64,000 bases of DNA from Thermoplasmata archaeon UBA61 (GCA_002503985.1 DASW01000009.1:62001-126000), one strand, 5' to 3'; counted from the first letter of the stretch, positions 1 to 9,038 are shown. Numbers and translations are program-made. Notes: generated by a model from the letters alone, not told the origin.

Positions 1-743
1 GGCGCGGCCAGGTACGCCGCTTCTGTCGCGGTCGAGACCGACGCCGAGAGGTACGCCTCGGGTCCGTGGCCGCGGTCGACGACCCAAGCGGCCTCTTGGG
101 AGCCTAGGATGCGGTTCGTAAGCGGAGAGCTCAGGAACATTCCCGCATACGTGGGCAGGACCTCCTCGACCGCGGGAGGGGTCTGCCGACGGAGGAGCTC
201 CACGAGCGCGGACGCGTCCCCTCGGCGGAACGGGCGGACCGCGGGGTTCCCCGCAGGACCTGCCCCGAGCTGTGCGGGGGACTCGTGGACGAACTGGCCC
301 CTCGCCCGGAGCGCTCGGTACCCGAGCGATTCGTAGAGGGTCCGTGCGGGGGTGTTGGTCTCGAGGACATCCAGCACGACGTACCTCCGCTTGGCCCGCC
401 TGGCCGTCCGACGGGCCTCGTCCAACATCCCCTTCGCGTAACCCCGGCGGCGGTGTGTCGGGTCCACGACCACGCTGCTCACGTAGGCGGCGCGACGAGG
501 GAACGAGACCAGCGTCATCGCCACCGGTCGGTCGTCGACCTCGACGACCAGAAAGCGGAAGATCGGCCGGCCGAAGAGCTGCAAGAGCCCCACGATCAAA
601 CGGGTGTCCCACCGGAAGACGCGGCGGACGACCTTCTCGAACTCTTCGGGACGTTTTCCCAGGAGCGCGGATTCCTCGGGGAACTCCCGGTCGATGAGCG
701 GGAAGATGTGCGGGATGTCCGCGCGCCGGACGTCCCGGATCAT
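1..743 (-). CDS. GNAT family N-acetyltransferase (partial, C-terminus beyond window)
   Basis: Reading the minus strand from an ATG at 743 gives an uninterrupted frame to the window edge. It contains a typical GNAT core: a beta strand (VVVDPTHRRRGYAKGMLDEA) carrying the acetyl-CoA-binding RRxGYA motif, followed by YESLGYRAL, the usual motif B end. A second, weaker half follows the first domain. The ATG overlaps the stop of the upstream HEAT-repeat gene (ATGA), so the two are probably co-transcribed. The substrate cannot be told from sequence; the family acetylates protein N-termini or small amines. The 3' end lies outside the window. Confidence 0.8.
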   Translation of the reverse strand, partial: MIRDVRRADIPHIFPLIDREFPEESALLGKRPEEFEKVVRRVFRWDTRLIVGLLQLFGRPIFRFLVVEVDDRPVAMTLVSFPRRAAYVSSVVVDPTHRRRGYAKGMLDEARRTARRAKRRYVVLDVLETNTPARTLYESLGYRALRARGQFVHESPAQLGAGPAGNPAVRPFRRGDASALVELLRRQTPPAVEEVLPTYAGMFLSSPLTNRILGSQEAAWVVDRGHGPEAYLSASVSTATEAAYLAA

Positions 744-2233
744 CCGAGGTCCTCGTCCTCGGCCGAAGAGGGCAGCGCGGTCTCGAAGAGCGCCCGAAGC
801 GTCGGGGTCGGTTGGTCCGGCTGGAGCTCGGGAAGCGGGAGGCGGGCGAATCGGTCGAGCTCCTCCTCGCTCAGGCGTTCGAGAGCGTCCACGAGCGAGC
901 GGTGGATGAGCGGGTCCGGGACGCCGTGCGAGAGCCGACCCAGCGCTTGGACCGCGGCATCGAAGAGACGGCTCTCGGCGTCCGACGCGAGGCGGTCGTC
1001 CGTGACCATCTCGGGAGAGGGAGGGATGGCCCCGGTGGGCCGGGTCTGGTAGAGGAGGCGGACGAGGTCCTCTCGCGCGCCGTCGTCCCGGAGGTTCCCG
1101 AGCGCCCAGACCGCCGCGAGCCGGACCTCGGCCGCCGGGTCATGGAGCCCGTCACGCAGACGGGGCGCAGCCTCGGCGAGACCGAGACGCCCCAGCGCGT
1201 ACGTCGCGCCCCGCCGGGCCCACGGGTGCTCGTCGCGGAGGCACTCCAAGAGCGGGGCGAGGTCGTCCGGGGTCCCGACCGTCCCGAGCGCGACCGCCGC
1301 GGCGCCCCGGACCGACCAGTACGGGTCGTGAAGATGCTCGAGCGCGACGGGTCGGGCCTCGGGGATGCCCATCTCCCCGAGCGCGTGGACCGCGCAGACG
1401 CGGATCCATGGAGAAGGGTGTTCAGCCCAGGAGATGAGCGGCGGGATGGCCGAGGGGTCCCCGATACGACCGAGGGCCACGAGGACCGCCGGCTTCTCCC
1501 ACGTCTCGGGGGTCGTTAGGAGGCGGAGGAGGAGCGGGGCGCTCTCGCGGTCCCGGTGGCGACCCGCCACGACGGCCGCGGCGACTCGGACCCGACGCGC
1601 GGGGTCCTCGAGGAACGGGCGGACGGTGGCCCAGTGGTCCGGCTCCGAGGACCTTCCGACCCCGAGAACCGCCTCGCGGCGGACCCGGTCGACCGGGTCC
1701 TTCAACATCCGTTCGAGCGAACGGAACGCCTCCTCCGGCCCGATGCGGCCGAGCGCGGCGGCCACGGCCTGGCGAACGGCCGGAACCGGGTCGTCGGTCT
1801 TGCGGTCGAGCGAGGGGATCGACCGGGCGTCCGCGAGCGCGGCGAGCGCGAGCGCGGCCTTCGCACGCACCCCGGCCTCAGGGTCGTCGAGCGCTCGTTC
1901 TATCGTCGCTCGGCTGTCGGCGCGACGGATCGCCCCGAGCGCCTCGACTGCGGCCGCCCGGACCTGAGGGTCCGGGTCGTTGACTGCGGTGCCGAGCGTC
2001 GTGCAGGCCCGGGAATCCTTCAGGACCCCGAGGGCGACCGCCGCCGTCTCGCGGACCCCGGGGACCGGGTCGCTCAGCGCGACCAAGAGGGGGCCGAGGT
2101 CCTTCACCCCGCCGTGCCGGACGCTCTCTCGGATCGACGCCGCGCGCTCGGAGGGGGTCGGTGGATGGGGCGGAGAAGGCGCGGACCGATGGGGCGGATC
2201 CTTGCGCGGAGCGCGACGGGAGCGGACGACCAC
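740..2233 (-). CDS. HEAT-repeat (PBS lyase-like) scaffold protein
   Basis: About 497 aa if translation begins at the GTG at 2233, the first in-frame start after the polymerase gene ends at 2256. The frame stays open further upstream, but that part overlaps the polymerase and looks like out-of-frame translation. The protein is built from about a dozen 30-residue helical repeats of the type DPxxxVRxAAAxALGxIGDxxA, as in HEAT_2 or phycobilin-lyase-like proteins. Such proteins are protein-binding scaffolds, and no catalytic residues are visible. It follows the polymerase in the same direction and overlaps the next acetyltransferase gene by 4 bases. A link to the DNA-repair genes upstream is inferred from position only. 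A TATA-like stretch (ATATTAG) around 2256-2262 could give it a promoter of its own. Confidence 0.8.
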   Translation of the reverse strand: MVVRSRRAPRKDPPHRSAPSPPHPPTPSERAASIRESVRHGGVKDLGPLLVALSDPVPGVRETAAVALGVLKDSRACTTLGTAVNDPDPQVRAAAVEALGAIRRADSRATIERALDDPEAGVRAKAALALAALADARSIPSLDRKTDDPVPAVRQAVAAALGRIGPEEAFRSLERMLKDPVDRVRREAVLGVGRSSEPDHWATVRPFLEDPARRVRVAAAVVAGRHRDRESAPLLLRLLTTPETWEKPAVLVALGRIGDPSAIPPLISWAEHPSPWIRVCAVHALGEMGIPEARPVALEHLHDPYWSVRGAAAVALGTVGTPDDLAPLLECLRDEHPWARRGATYALGRLGLAEAAPRLRDGLHDPAAEVRLAAVWALGNLRDDGAREDLVRLLYQTRPTGAIPPSPEMVTDDRLASDAESRLFDAAVQALGRLSHGVPDPLIHRSLVDALERLSEEELDRFARLPLPELQPDQPTPTLRALFETALPSSAEDEDLG

Positions 2234-2255
2234 TGCCGGTCCACCGAATCGAGGG

Positions 2256-4595
2256 CTAATATCTCCTCTCGGGCCCGCTTCCCTCGAGCCGCCGCTGCCC
2301 GAGCCCTTCCGGGGACCGGTACTCGTCCCGTTCGGGCGCGGGCTCCGCTCCCCAACGGGCTCGGAGCTCTTCGCGGCCCACCCCGAGCGGAGCGAGCAGG
2401 GTCTCCGCGGAGCGGGCGAGAATCTCGAGGTAGGCCCCGACGTCGTACCGTTCGTTCCCCTCGAGGAGCTCCGCCGGCCGCACTCGGTGGCGGAACGAGC
2501 GGCTCCGTCGGTCGAGGAGGACAAACCGCACGAACTCTCCCGGCCCCCGGACCGCCCCCGCTTCCTTCAACTGGCGGAGCGCGGCGACCGAGTTGGTGAA
2601 CGTGACGAACGCCTCGGGCGCCTGACCGATCCGGTGGCCGATGAGGAGCTCGTCGACGGGCCACGTCCCGGCGCGGACCTCCGAAGCGAAGAGGTCGGCG
2701 CGCGCGAGAGCACGCGGAAGGAGGGCGCGGACCCCCTCCGCATCCCGGGCGGTACGGAAGAGCGCGAGGACCTCCGCCTCGAACCGGCGGACGAGCCCGG
2801 TGGTGTCGTGCCGACGGGCCCCGATGCCGCGGAGCTTGAACTCGCCGTGCTCGTAGTAGCCGTAGTAGCGGTTCGGGACCCCGAGGCCGGTCGTCACCGC
2901 CGGCAGGAAGACCAGCCAGCGGTACCGTCCCTCGTAGCCCAGCGGGAGACCGAACCGCTCGCTCATTCGCGCGGCGAACGCTTCCGGGTCCGGAGGGTGC
3001 TCTGGGTCGTTCGGCCGCAGCCACAGGGAATCGACAATCCCGTGGAGGACCGAGTAGCCGGCCCGCTCCGCCTCGAGGGCGAGCCGAGCGAGGAGGTCGC
3101 GTGCGTAGGCATTGATCGCTTCGTGGCACTCGATCCGACCGAACCGGGCGTTGCGGTACCCCTGGTAGCCGAACGCGGTGACGAGGATCCACTTCAGCAT
3201 CTTGACCCGCCGCTTCAGGCGGGCCGCTTCCTCGGGCGGGACACCGGGGCGTTTCAGCGCGGCCTTGTAGGCGAGGCGGCGTTCGAGGAGCGGCGCGAGG
3301 GTCCGGGGAATGAGACCGACCCGGCGCGTGCACGACCGATACCCGAGACCGGGCGCGCGGACCGGGCTCGCAGGGCAGCACCGGCACTCGAGCGTCTCGG
3401 TCGAGAGGTTCTTGGTGACCATGATGTGCGGGTAGAGGCTCGCGAAGTCGAACTCGTCCACGTGGTCGTGGACGCCGACCGGCGGGAGGAAGATCACGCC
3501 GCCGCGGTCGGCGGCGACCAAGTGGTCGGCTCGTCGGAACCCCTCGGGCCGGTTCTTCTTCCAGGGCACATGCGCCCCGAGCTCGAGCGCGCGCGCCATC
3601 TCCATCGCGGTAAAGCACGTTCCCGGCGACTGACGGACGACCGTCGCGAGCGAGAGACGCGATAGGCGGGCCGCATCGATGAGCCCGGCGACCTCCGCAT
3701 CGTCGTAGAGGAACGAGTTCTCTCGGTCGATATGGAACCGTCCGGGGAGAGGGTACGACGCGGACCGGTAGAGGACGCGGCCGTACGACTCGAACGAGCG
3801 GGCCGGGCGGCTCGGCCGGAACGGCACGCGCTCGCGTCCCAGCGGAAACTCTGCGCTCGAGAGCCCGCACGCCGCGGCGCGTCGGTAGAGCCACGGCAGG
3901 TCGAACGCGTCGCCGCCGTTCGTGAGGAGGACGTCCGGGTCGGTTCGCGCGAGCTCGTCCACGAGCGCGCGCAACAGCTCCTCTTCGGGACCTTCGAGCG
4001 TCGTCTCCCCGACGCGGACCGCTCCGATCCGGCCGTCGGGAGGCGGGATGCGGCCCCGTCGTTCTCCGACGAGATGGACCTCGAGCCGGGCGATGCGCAG
4101 CGGCGGGGGCGAGTAGTCGATCGTCTCGGGAGGCTCGGTCGCCCGGAGCGTGGGCGGCCGGCCGACGACGGGAGCGAACGGATAGAGGTCGTGCGCGAGA
4201 TGGTAGAGCTGGGGGGGGCCGAGGTCGACATCGTAGAGGGAGAACCGCTCGTACCCCCCGAGCGCATCCACGCTCCGCGCGAGAGCGCGGCGGGCGGGGT
4301 TCCGCGTGGGAACGACCGAGAGGACGGGGCGGCTCCGGTGGTCGAAGAGCGACGGGCGTCCGGAACCGAGCGTGGCCGAGTGCACGTCGGGGTGGTCGGT
4401 GAGGCGACGGGCGAGGAGGGAAAGGTCGCTCCGGGTCCCCGCGACGAGGAAGGGGGGACGGTATTCGACCGCGGTCCGTCGCACGCGGCCGGTCCGTTGC
4501 TCCTTCGTCCAGAGGACGACCGAGCGGCCGTCGTCGCTCTCGGTGATGTCGAGGAGCCAGCCGTCCGGCCTCAACGGCGGCGGTGTCACCGCCAT
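2256..4595 (-). CDS. PolB2-like family B DNA polymerase with altered exonuclease and motif C
   Basis: 779 aa from the ATG at 4595. The frame is open further upstream, but that part overlaps the 69-aa gene and is unlike any polymerase. Motif A is intact (FDFASLYPHIM, Asp about 383), with the PolB2-like continuation TKNLSTETLE and a CxCC cluster (404-407). Motif B keeps a Lys, but the usual NSxYG is VTAFG, followed by GYRNARFGRIECHEAIN. Motif C reads GIVDS instead of DTDS, so only the second Asp (about 522) remains. Exo I is ARLEV where families have FDIE, so the first catalytic Asp is missing; Exo II (NGGDAFD) remains and Exo III has Phe for Tyr. This fits the archaeal PolB2 group, implicated in damage tolerance, with little or no proofreading expected. 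It lies directly downstream of a RecA-like gene and a small gene, an arrangement resembling a mutasome. Confidence 0.88.
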   Translation of the reverse strand: MAVTPPPLRPDGWLLDITESDDGRSVVLWTKEQRTGRVRRTAVEYRPPFLVAGTRSDLSLLARRLTDHPDVHSATLGSGRPSLFDHRSRPVLSVVPTRNPARRALARSVDALGGYERFSLYDVDLGPPQLYHLAHDLYPFAPVVGRPPTLRATEPPETIDYSPPPLRIARLEVHLVGERRGRIPPPDGRIGAVRVGETTLEGPEEELLRALVDELARTDPDVLLTNGGDAFDLPWLYRRAAACGLSSAEFPLGRERVPFRPSRPARSFESYGRVLYRSASYPLPGRFHIDRENSFLYDDAEVAGLIDAARLSRLSLATVVRQSPGTCFTAMEMARALELGAHVPWKKNRPEGFRRADHLVAADRGGVIFLPPVGVHDHVDEFDFASLYPHIMVTKNLSTETLECRCCPASPVRAPGLGYRSCTRRVGLIPRTLAPLLERRLAYKAALKRPGVPPEEAARLKRRVKMLKWILVTAFGYQGYRNARFGRIECHEAINAYARDLLARLALEAERAGYSVLHGIVDSLWLRPNDPEHPPDPEAFAARMSERFGLPLGYEGRYRWLVFLPAVTTGLGVPNRYYGYYEHGEFKLRGIGARRHDTTGLVRRFEAEVLALFRTARDAEGVRALLPRALARADLFASEVRAGTWPVDELLIGHRIGQAPEAFVTFTNSVAALRQLKEAGAVRGPGEFVRFVLLDRRSRSFRHRVRPAELLEGNERYDVGAYLEILARSAETLLAPLGVGREELRARWGAEPAPERDEYRSPEGLGQRRLEGSGPERRY

Positions 4596-4597
4596 CG

Positions 4598-4807
4598 TCA
4601 GCGACGGGAGGTCGCGGTCGACGGTTCGGCCCGGATCCGGACCGCGAGGTCGGTGAGGACGGAGAGGAGGATCGATTCGAGCAGGTCCGGGCTCCCGACG
4701 TACGTCGCCTGCGCGACGTAGCGGCGGGCCCCGGTCCGGACCATCTCGAACGCAGCGCGCTCCTCCGGGCTCGTGAGGAGCCGCGCGAACTCGTCCCACC
4801 GTTTCAT
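4598..4807 (-). CDS. Small helical protein between RecA-like and PolB2-like genes
   Basis: 69 aa, MKRWDEF...ATSRR. The ATG at 4807 overlaps the stop of the RecA-like gene (ATGA), and its stop is 2 bases before the polymerase ATG, so all three are tightly coupled. The sequence is mostly helical (LLTSPEERAAFEMVRTG, DLLESILLSVLTDLAVRIR) with no Cys and no known motif that I recognise. Conserved placement of a short gene between an inactivated RecA paralogue and PolB2 suggests an adaptor or regulator of the polymerase. That is inference from context. Confidence 0.75.
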   Translation of the reverse strand: MKRWDEFARLLTSPEERAAFEMVRTGARRYVAQATYVGSPDLLESILLSVLTDLAVRIRAEPSTATSRR

Positions 4808-5700
4808 CCTCTCCTCGAGCGCCTGGTGGTAGGTCGGAGCGGTACGCCCCACGCGATCACCTCCTCGGCGAACTCTCCGCCGAACTGTTCCATGCCGGTC
4901 TGACCGGCCGGGCGAGGCACGAGGGCGACCCGGGCATCGTCCCGGAGCGCGCGCAACCGCAGGGTGCCCGGCCCCCGGGCGAACGTGATGAGGTCGGACC
5001 AGGGGGGCCCCTCGTCGGCGAGCACGCGGAATCGTTCGAACCCGTCCGGGGTGAGGGTCAGGAGCAGCGGGACGCGGACCTCGCGAGCGAGCCCGGCGAG
5101 GATGCGAGCGACGTGACCGAGGAGCGCGGAGCGCTCGTCGTCGGGAATCTCCGTGTCCGCAAAGAGGGTCGGCAGGTCGTGACCGACGAGGAGGGTCGGG
5201 GGATGGCGACGGACCTCCCGAGCCCATCCGTCCACGAGAGCGACCATCTGGTAGGCCGTGAACGCGCGGGCGATGCGGATGCGGCGCAACGTCTCGGTCG
5301 CATCGACCCCGAACGCCCGGCCGAGCTCGCCGATGCGGTACGGGTGGAACCGGTTCGCCCCCTCGAGGAGCGAGATCCGGCCCCGGGCGAGCGCGCTCCC
5401 CGCGTAGAGGAGCTCGAGGACCGGCTCGACCGCGACGGAGGGGCCGGTCCAAACGGTCGCCTCGCCGGGTGAGAACCGGCGCGCAAGCCAGGGAAAGAGC
5501 GCCGGCTCCGACGGAAGGAGAGGGGTGGCGCGGGTCCGTCGAGGGTGCGGGGCGAGCTTCGGACGAGCCGGCGGGGAGGAGGGGAACGGGTGCCTCGGCT
5601 CGGGTCGGAAGGCCTCCTCCGTGAGGAGATCCTCCTCCGGCGCGAGCGCGGGCTCGGTGAGAAGAGCGTCGACCATCATCGATCGATCCGGTGCCATCAT
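4804..5700 (-). CDS. Degenerate RecA/RadA-fold protein lacking Walker A
   Basis: 298 aa. Residues about 70-240 follow the RadA core. A strand followed by FHPYRIGELGRAFGVD matches the RadA segment TEGTFRPERL, and RIRIARAFTAYQMVALV matches ARAFNTDHQ. A later helix-strand (HVARILAGLAREVRVPLLLT) matches the segment before RadA ITNQV. Where RadA has GxxxxGKT, this protein has WTGPSVAVEPV (about 84-94), so ATP binding is probably lost. The N-terminal 65 residues are Pro-rich and look disordered. Starts at 5700 or 5679 are both possible. As first gene before the small protein and PolB2-like polymerase, it is placed like ImuA (a RecA-like mutasome subunit) in bacterial ImuA-ImuB-DnaE2 cassettes. Function is inferred, not shown. 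Confidence 0.75.
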   Translation of the reverse strand: MMAPDRSMMVDALLTEPALAPEEDLLTEEAFRPEPRHPFPSSPPARPKLAPHPRRTRATPLLPSEPALFPWLARRFSPGEATVWTGPSVAVEPVLELLYAGSALARGRISLLEGANRFHPYRIGELGRAFGVDATETLRRIRIARAFTAYQMVALVDGWAREVRRHPPTLLVGHDLPTLFADTEIPDDERSALLGHVARILAGLAREVRVPLLLTLTPDGFERFRVLADEGPPWSDLITFARGPGTLRLRALRDDARVALVPRPAGQTGMEQFGGEFAEEVIAWGVPLRPTTRRSRRG

Positions 5701-5824
5701 CGGTCGGGCCGCTCTAAAGCGGCGGCTCGGGAGGCGTTGAAACAGGACCGAGAACGAGGGGTTTCATCGGCTCTCGCGAACCGCGGACGCTCCTTCCGGG
5801 ACGAGACCGCTCGGTGAACAACAA

Positions 5825-5832
5825 GATTTATC
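5825..5832 (+). promoter_or_regulatory. TATA box of the exported-protein gene
   Basis: GATTTATC in an otherwise GC-rich gap, centred about 40 bases before the ATG at 5869. A start of transcription near 5855 would leave a short leader. Confidence 0.5.
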
Positions 5833-5868
5833 GCGCACGACCGGCCTCGTAGACGAGGAACGGCCTCC

Positions 5869-6765
5869 ATGTCGACCCCCACCCCTCCGTCATCCCCCGC
5901 GGTCCCGTCCCGACCTACCCACCGAACGATGCTCTACGTCGGAGTCGTCGCCGCGGTCGTGATCGCGGTGCTGTTGGTCGTGGTCTTCGTCCTGCCCGGC
6001 CCCACCAGCTCAGGGAGCGCCGCAGCGGTGCTCACGTACTCCGGGGCTCTTCCCGTCGCGAACGGCGCCGTGGCCGGATTTGCGGGTGGCGGCTGGACCC
6101 CCGTGTTCGCTGTCGGCTTGGTTTCGGCCGTGAACGAGACGGAGCAGGTGAACTCGACGAACCTGAGCAACCTCACCTCCTACTGCCCCGCGTTCTTGGT
6201 CTCCGGGGCCACCAGCCTCACGGTGGCGGGGTACTCAGGAAGCCGGTCCTCCGGGGCCTCGCCGGCATGGATGTTCGGTTACCGGAATCAGTCGGACACC
6301 CTCGCGGTGGTCACGGTGCTCGACGGCCACCCGCAGGTTCTTCTCACGCTTTCGGGCGGGTATTGCGCGTTGTACGCGCAACTCATCACACCGATCCCGG
6401 GGGACGTGATCGACAGCTCCCAGGCCGCCGCGGACGCCCAGCCGGACGCCGCGGCGTTTCTCGCGACGCACCCGAACGCCTCGGCCGAGTATGGCTTGAC
6501 CGGAGGAGTTCACTTCGGATCTTTCCGGTTGGGGACCGAGTGGTCGATCACATACAGCACGTGCCCCCTGAGCTCGTCGGCGAGCGGGACGGGCGACCAG
6601 CTCAACGTGACGTTGAACGCCACGAGCGGCCACATCCTCGGCACGAACTCGTCGACGGACGTCAGCTGCGGTTCCCTTACCACCCCGACCGAGGTCGTCC
6701 GCGCGCCCACCCTCGGGTCGCTGTCGCTCGCCGCTCGGGGGGAGCGCTCGAGCGCTCCTTCGTGA
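5869..6765 (+). CDS. Membrane-anchored extracellular protein, unknown function
   Basis: 298 aa. A Ser/Thr/Pro-rich cytoplasmic start (1-20) is followed by one hydrophobic segment (about 21-43), then a Ser/Thr/Gly/Asn-rich domain with several N-glycosylation sequons (NETE, NSTN, NLSN, NQSD, NVTLNATS). This is the usual look of archaeal surface proteins. Four Cys (CPA, GYC, STCP, VSCG) could form disulfides. No family was recognised. It is divergent from the RecA-like gene and convergent with the DUF72 gene. Confidence 0.75.
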   Translation: MSTPTPPSSPAVPSRPTHRTMLYVGVVAAVVIAVLLVVVFVLPGPTSSGSAAAVLTYSGALPVANGAVAGFAGGGWTPVFAVGLVSAVNETEQVNSTNLSNLTSYCPAFLVSGATSLTVAGYSGSRSSGASPAWMFGYRNQSDTLAVVTVLDGHPQVLLTLSGGYCALYAQLITPIPGDVIDSSQAAADAQPDAAAFLATHPNASAEYGLTGGVHFGSFRLGTEWSITYSTCPLSSSASGTGDQLNVTLNATSGHILGTNSSTDVSCGSLTTPTEVVRAPTLGSLSLAARGERSSAPS

Positions 6766-6777
6766 TTCGGTGAGGTC

Positions 6778-7545
6778 CTACGCGTCGAGCCGTCCGCGGC
6801 GGGCCGGCGGGGAGAGGCCCAGCTCCTCGGTAAGCGTGCGGCAGTTCACCGCCGCGTCCCCGCGGAAATGGTTGTTGAAGAACCCGTAGAGGGTGGCGGC
6901 GTTCTCGGTGAGGGCGCGGACCCGTGGAATCCACGAGGCGAGCTCGGTCGTGGAGTACGTGTAATCGTACCAGAGCGGGCTCCCGTGCCCGTGCCAGCGG
7001 ATGTACGCGAACGGAGCGGTCACCTCGAGCGAGACCGGTAGGTGCGGACCGTCCACGGTGACGTAGGCGAGAGCGAACTCCCGCAAGAGGTCGATCGATT
7101 CCGGTGCGAGCCAGGAGCGCTCGCGGAACTCGACCGCGACCGGCAGGTCCCGGGGGAGCGTTTCGTAGAAGTGGCGTACGGTCGTCGGTTCGAACGGGAG
7201 GGACGGCGGGAGCTGGAGGAGCGCCGCGGCGAACTTCCCTCCCTCGCGGATCGGTTTCAGGACCGCGAGGAAGCGGGCGAGCTCCTCGTCCGTGCGCACA
7301 AGGCGCAGGTCGTGGGTGATCGTCTGCGGGAACTTCGCCGCGAACCGGAACCCCGCGGGGGTCCGCTTGACCCACGAGGCCGTAACGGAGGGAGGAGGGA
7401 GGCGATAGAACGTCGAATTCACCTCCACGATCGGGAATAGACCCGCGTAGTAGCGGAGCTTGTCGCTCGCCCCGCGGCGTGGGTAGACGCGCCCCGACCA
7501 CTCCGGGTAATCCCAGCCGCTCGTCCCCAGCAGGATGTCGCTCAT
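6778..7545 (-). CDS. DUF72 (YecE-like) TIM-barrel protein
   Basis: 255 aa, the usual size. The N-terminus LLGTSGWDYPEWSGRVYP is the DUF72 hallmark (GTSGWxYxxW..FYP), followed by YAGLFPIVEVNSTFYRLP and FRFAAKFPQTITHD, also diagnostic. The C-terminal part has YIRWHGHGSPLWYDYTYS and GFFNNHFRGDAAVNC, conserved in the family. The fold is a TIM barrel with a polar pocket; the biochemical role is not established. The gene faces serS across a short divergent gap. Confidence 0.93.
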   Translation of the reverse strand: MSDILLGTSGWDYPEWSGRVYPRRGASDKLRYYAGLFPIVEVNSTFYRLPPPSVTASWVKRTPAGFRFAAKFPQTITHDLRLVRTDEELARFLAVLKPIREGGKFAAALLQLPPSLPFEPTTVRHFYETLPRDLPVAVEFRERSWLAPESIDLLREFALAYVTVDGPHLPVSLEVTAPFAYIRWHGHGSPLWYDYTYSTTELASWIPRVRALTENAATLYGFFNNHFRGDAAVNCRTLTEELGLSPPARRGRLDA

Positions 7546-7673
7546 CCGCGCTCTTCTCGGACCGAACGCCCTTCCTACCGGTAAAGATTGCGCTTGAGGC
7601 GAACCGCCGGTCCGAGGGCAAGGTGGGCCGTACGCGAAGGGTTATGGCACGGGCCCGGGTTCTGCCCCGGGCC

Positions 7674-9038
7674 GTGTATCCCATCAGCTACGTGCGAGAA
7701 TCGGCGGACGCCCTCAAGGCGGGGCTCGTGGCGCGAGGACGCGACCCGACCGAGGTCGACCGCCTCGTCGCGCTCGACCGCGAACGACGGGCGGTCGGAG
7801 AGGAGACGAACCGCCTGCGGGCCGAACGCAACCGGGGCGCGCACCGAGTGGCCGAGGCCGCGAAGACCTCCGCGCCCGCGGACGACCGTGACCGAACCCA
7901 GCTCGGCGAGCTCCGGGACCGGATCCGGGACCTCGAGACGCGGGCGGACACGCTCGACATCGAGATCCGCGAGCGTCTGCTCCTGCTCCCCCAGAACCCC
8001 CATTCGAGCGTCCCCCTCGGGAAAGACGCGAGCGGCAACGTCGAGGTGGCGCGCTTCGAACCCCACCGGACGGCGCCGTCCGCCCCCCGACCCCACTTCG
8101 AGGTCGGCCACGACCTCAACCTGCTCGACGAGGAGCGCGGGGTGAAGGTCGCGGGCGAGGGGTTCTACGTGCTCTGGGGCGACCTGGCCCGGCTCGAGTA
8201 CGCGCTGATCCGGTTCATGCGGGAGCTTCACCGCTCCCGGGGGTACATCGAGGTCGCGCCGCCGATCCTCGTTCGGGGCGAATCGATGGTCGGTACCGGC
8301 CAGCTCCCGAAGTTCGCGGAGGACTCCTACCAGGTGAAACCCGACGACCTGTGGCTCGTGCCGACCGCGGAGGTTCCCGTCACGAACCTCTTCCGCGACG
8401 AGGTGCTCCTAGCCGAGGACCTGCCGGTCAAGTTATTCGCGTACACCCCGTGCTTCCGTCGGGAGGCGGGCGGACACGGCGTGGAGACGCGGGGGATTGC
8501 GCGGGTCCACCAGTTCGACAAGGTCGAGCTCGTCCAGTTCACGACCCCCGAGTCCTCGTATGACGCGCTCGAGGAGCTTCGGACCGAGGCCGAAGAGGTC
8601 CTCCGACGCCTCGACCTCCCGTTCCGCACGGTAAGCTTGTGCACGGGCGACCTCGGCGAGAAGGCGTCGAAGTGCTACGACCTCGAATTGTGGGCACCGG
8701 GGGGGAAGCGGTGGCTCGAGGTGAGCTCCATCTCCAACTTCGAGGCGTACCAGGCGGTCCGCGCGAACGTGCGGTGGCGCCGTCATCAGTCTTCCCGGCC
8801 CGAGCCGGTGCACACCCTCAACGCGTCGGGAGTGGCGCTCCCCCGGCTCGTGATCGCGATCCTCGAGAACTACCAGACCGACGACGGACGCATCGAGATC
8901 CCCGAGGTGGTCCGGGAAGAGATGGGAGGGGCTCGGTATCTCGAGCCGAACCCGTTCGTGGGCGAGCGGGAGCTCGCGCGGGGGCGGCATCCCCGCCGTT
9001 CCTCGAAGGGGACCGAACCCCCACCGGCGAAATCCTAA
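7674..9038 (+). CDS. serS: Seryl-tRNA synthetase (bacterial/common type)
   Basis: Charges tRNA-Ser with serine in the cytosol. The N-terminal coiled-coil arm (about 15-110, Arg/Glu-rich) is followed by the class II core. Motif 2 (FAYTPCFRREAGGHGVETRG) and motif 3 (NASGVALPRLVIAILENYQ) are both clear, as are TAEVPVTNL and EVSSISNFEAYQAVR. About 454 aa from the GTG at 7674, which starts right at the family N-terminus (VYPISYVRES) and has TTATGG about 28 bases upstream. An ATG at 7644 in the same frame is the alternative. This is the common SerRS, not the rare methanogenic type. The C-terminal tail after LEPNPFVG is Arg/Pro-rich. Confidence 0.95.
   Translation: MYPISYVRESADALKAGLVARGRDPTEVDRLVALDRERRAVGEETNRLRAERNRGAHRVAEAAKTSAPADDRDRTQLGELRDRIRDLETRADTLDIEIRERLLLLPQNPHSSVPLGKDASGNVEVARFEPHRTAPSAPRPHFEVGHDLNLLDEERGVKVAGEGFYVLWGDLARLEYALIRFMRELHRSRGYIEVAPPILVRGESMVGTGQLPKFAEDSYQVKPDDLWLVPTAEVPVTNLFRDEVLLAEDLPVKLFAYTPCFRREAGGHGVETRGIARVHQFDKVELVQFTTPESSYDALEELRTEAEEVLRRLDLPFRTVSLCTGDLGEKASKCYDLELWAPGGKRWLEVSSISNFEAYQAVRANVRWRRHQSSRPEPVHTLNASGVALPRLVIAILENYQTDDGRIEIPEVVREEMGGARYLEPNPFVGERELARGRHPRRSSKGTEPPPAKS

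Noticed and set aside
285..1052. Long plus-strand frames across the HEAT and GNAT genes
   Set aside because: They are antisense readings of high-GC codons, rich in Arg, Pro, Gly and Ser, with no motif. The minus strand gives clear family matches.
2104..3894. A 596-aa minus-strand frame inside the polymerase gene
   Set aside because: Arg/Pro-rich shadow frame; the polymerase motifs are in the other minus-strand frame.
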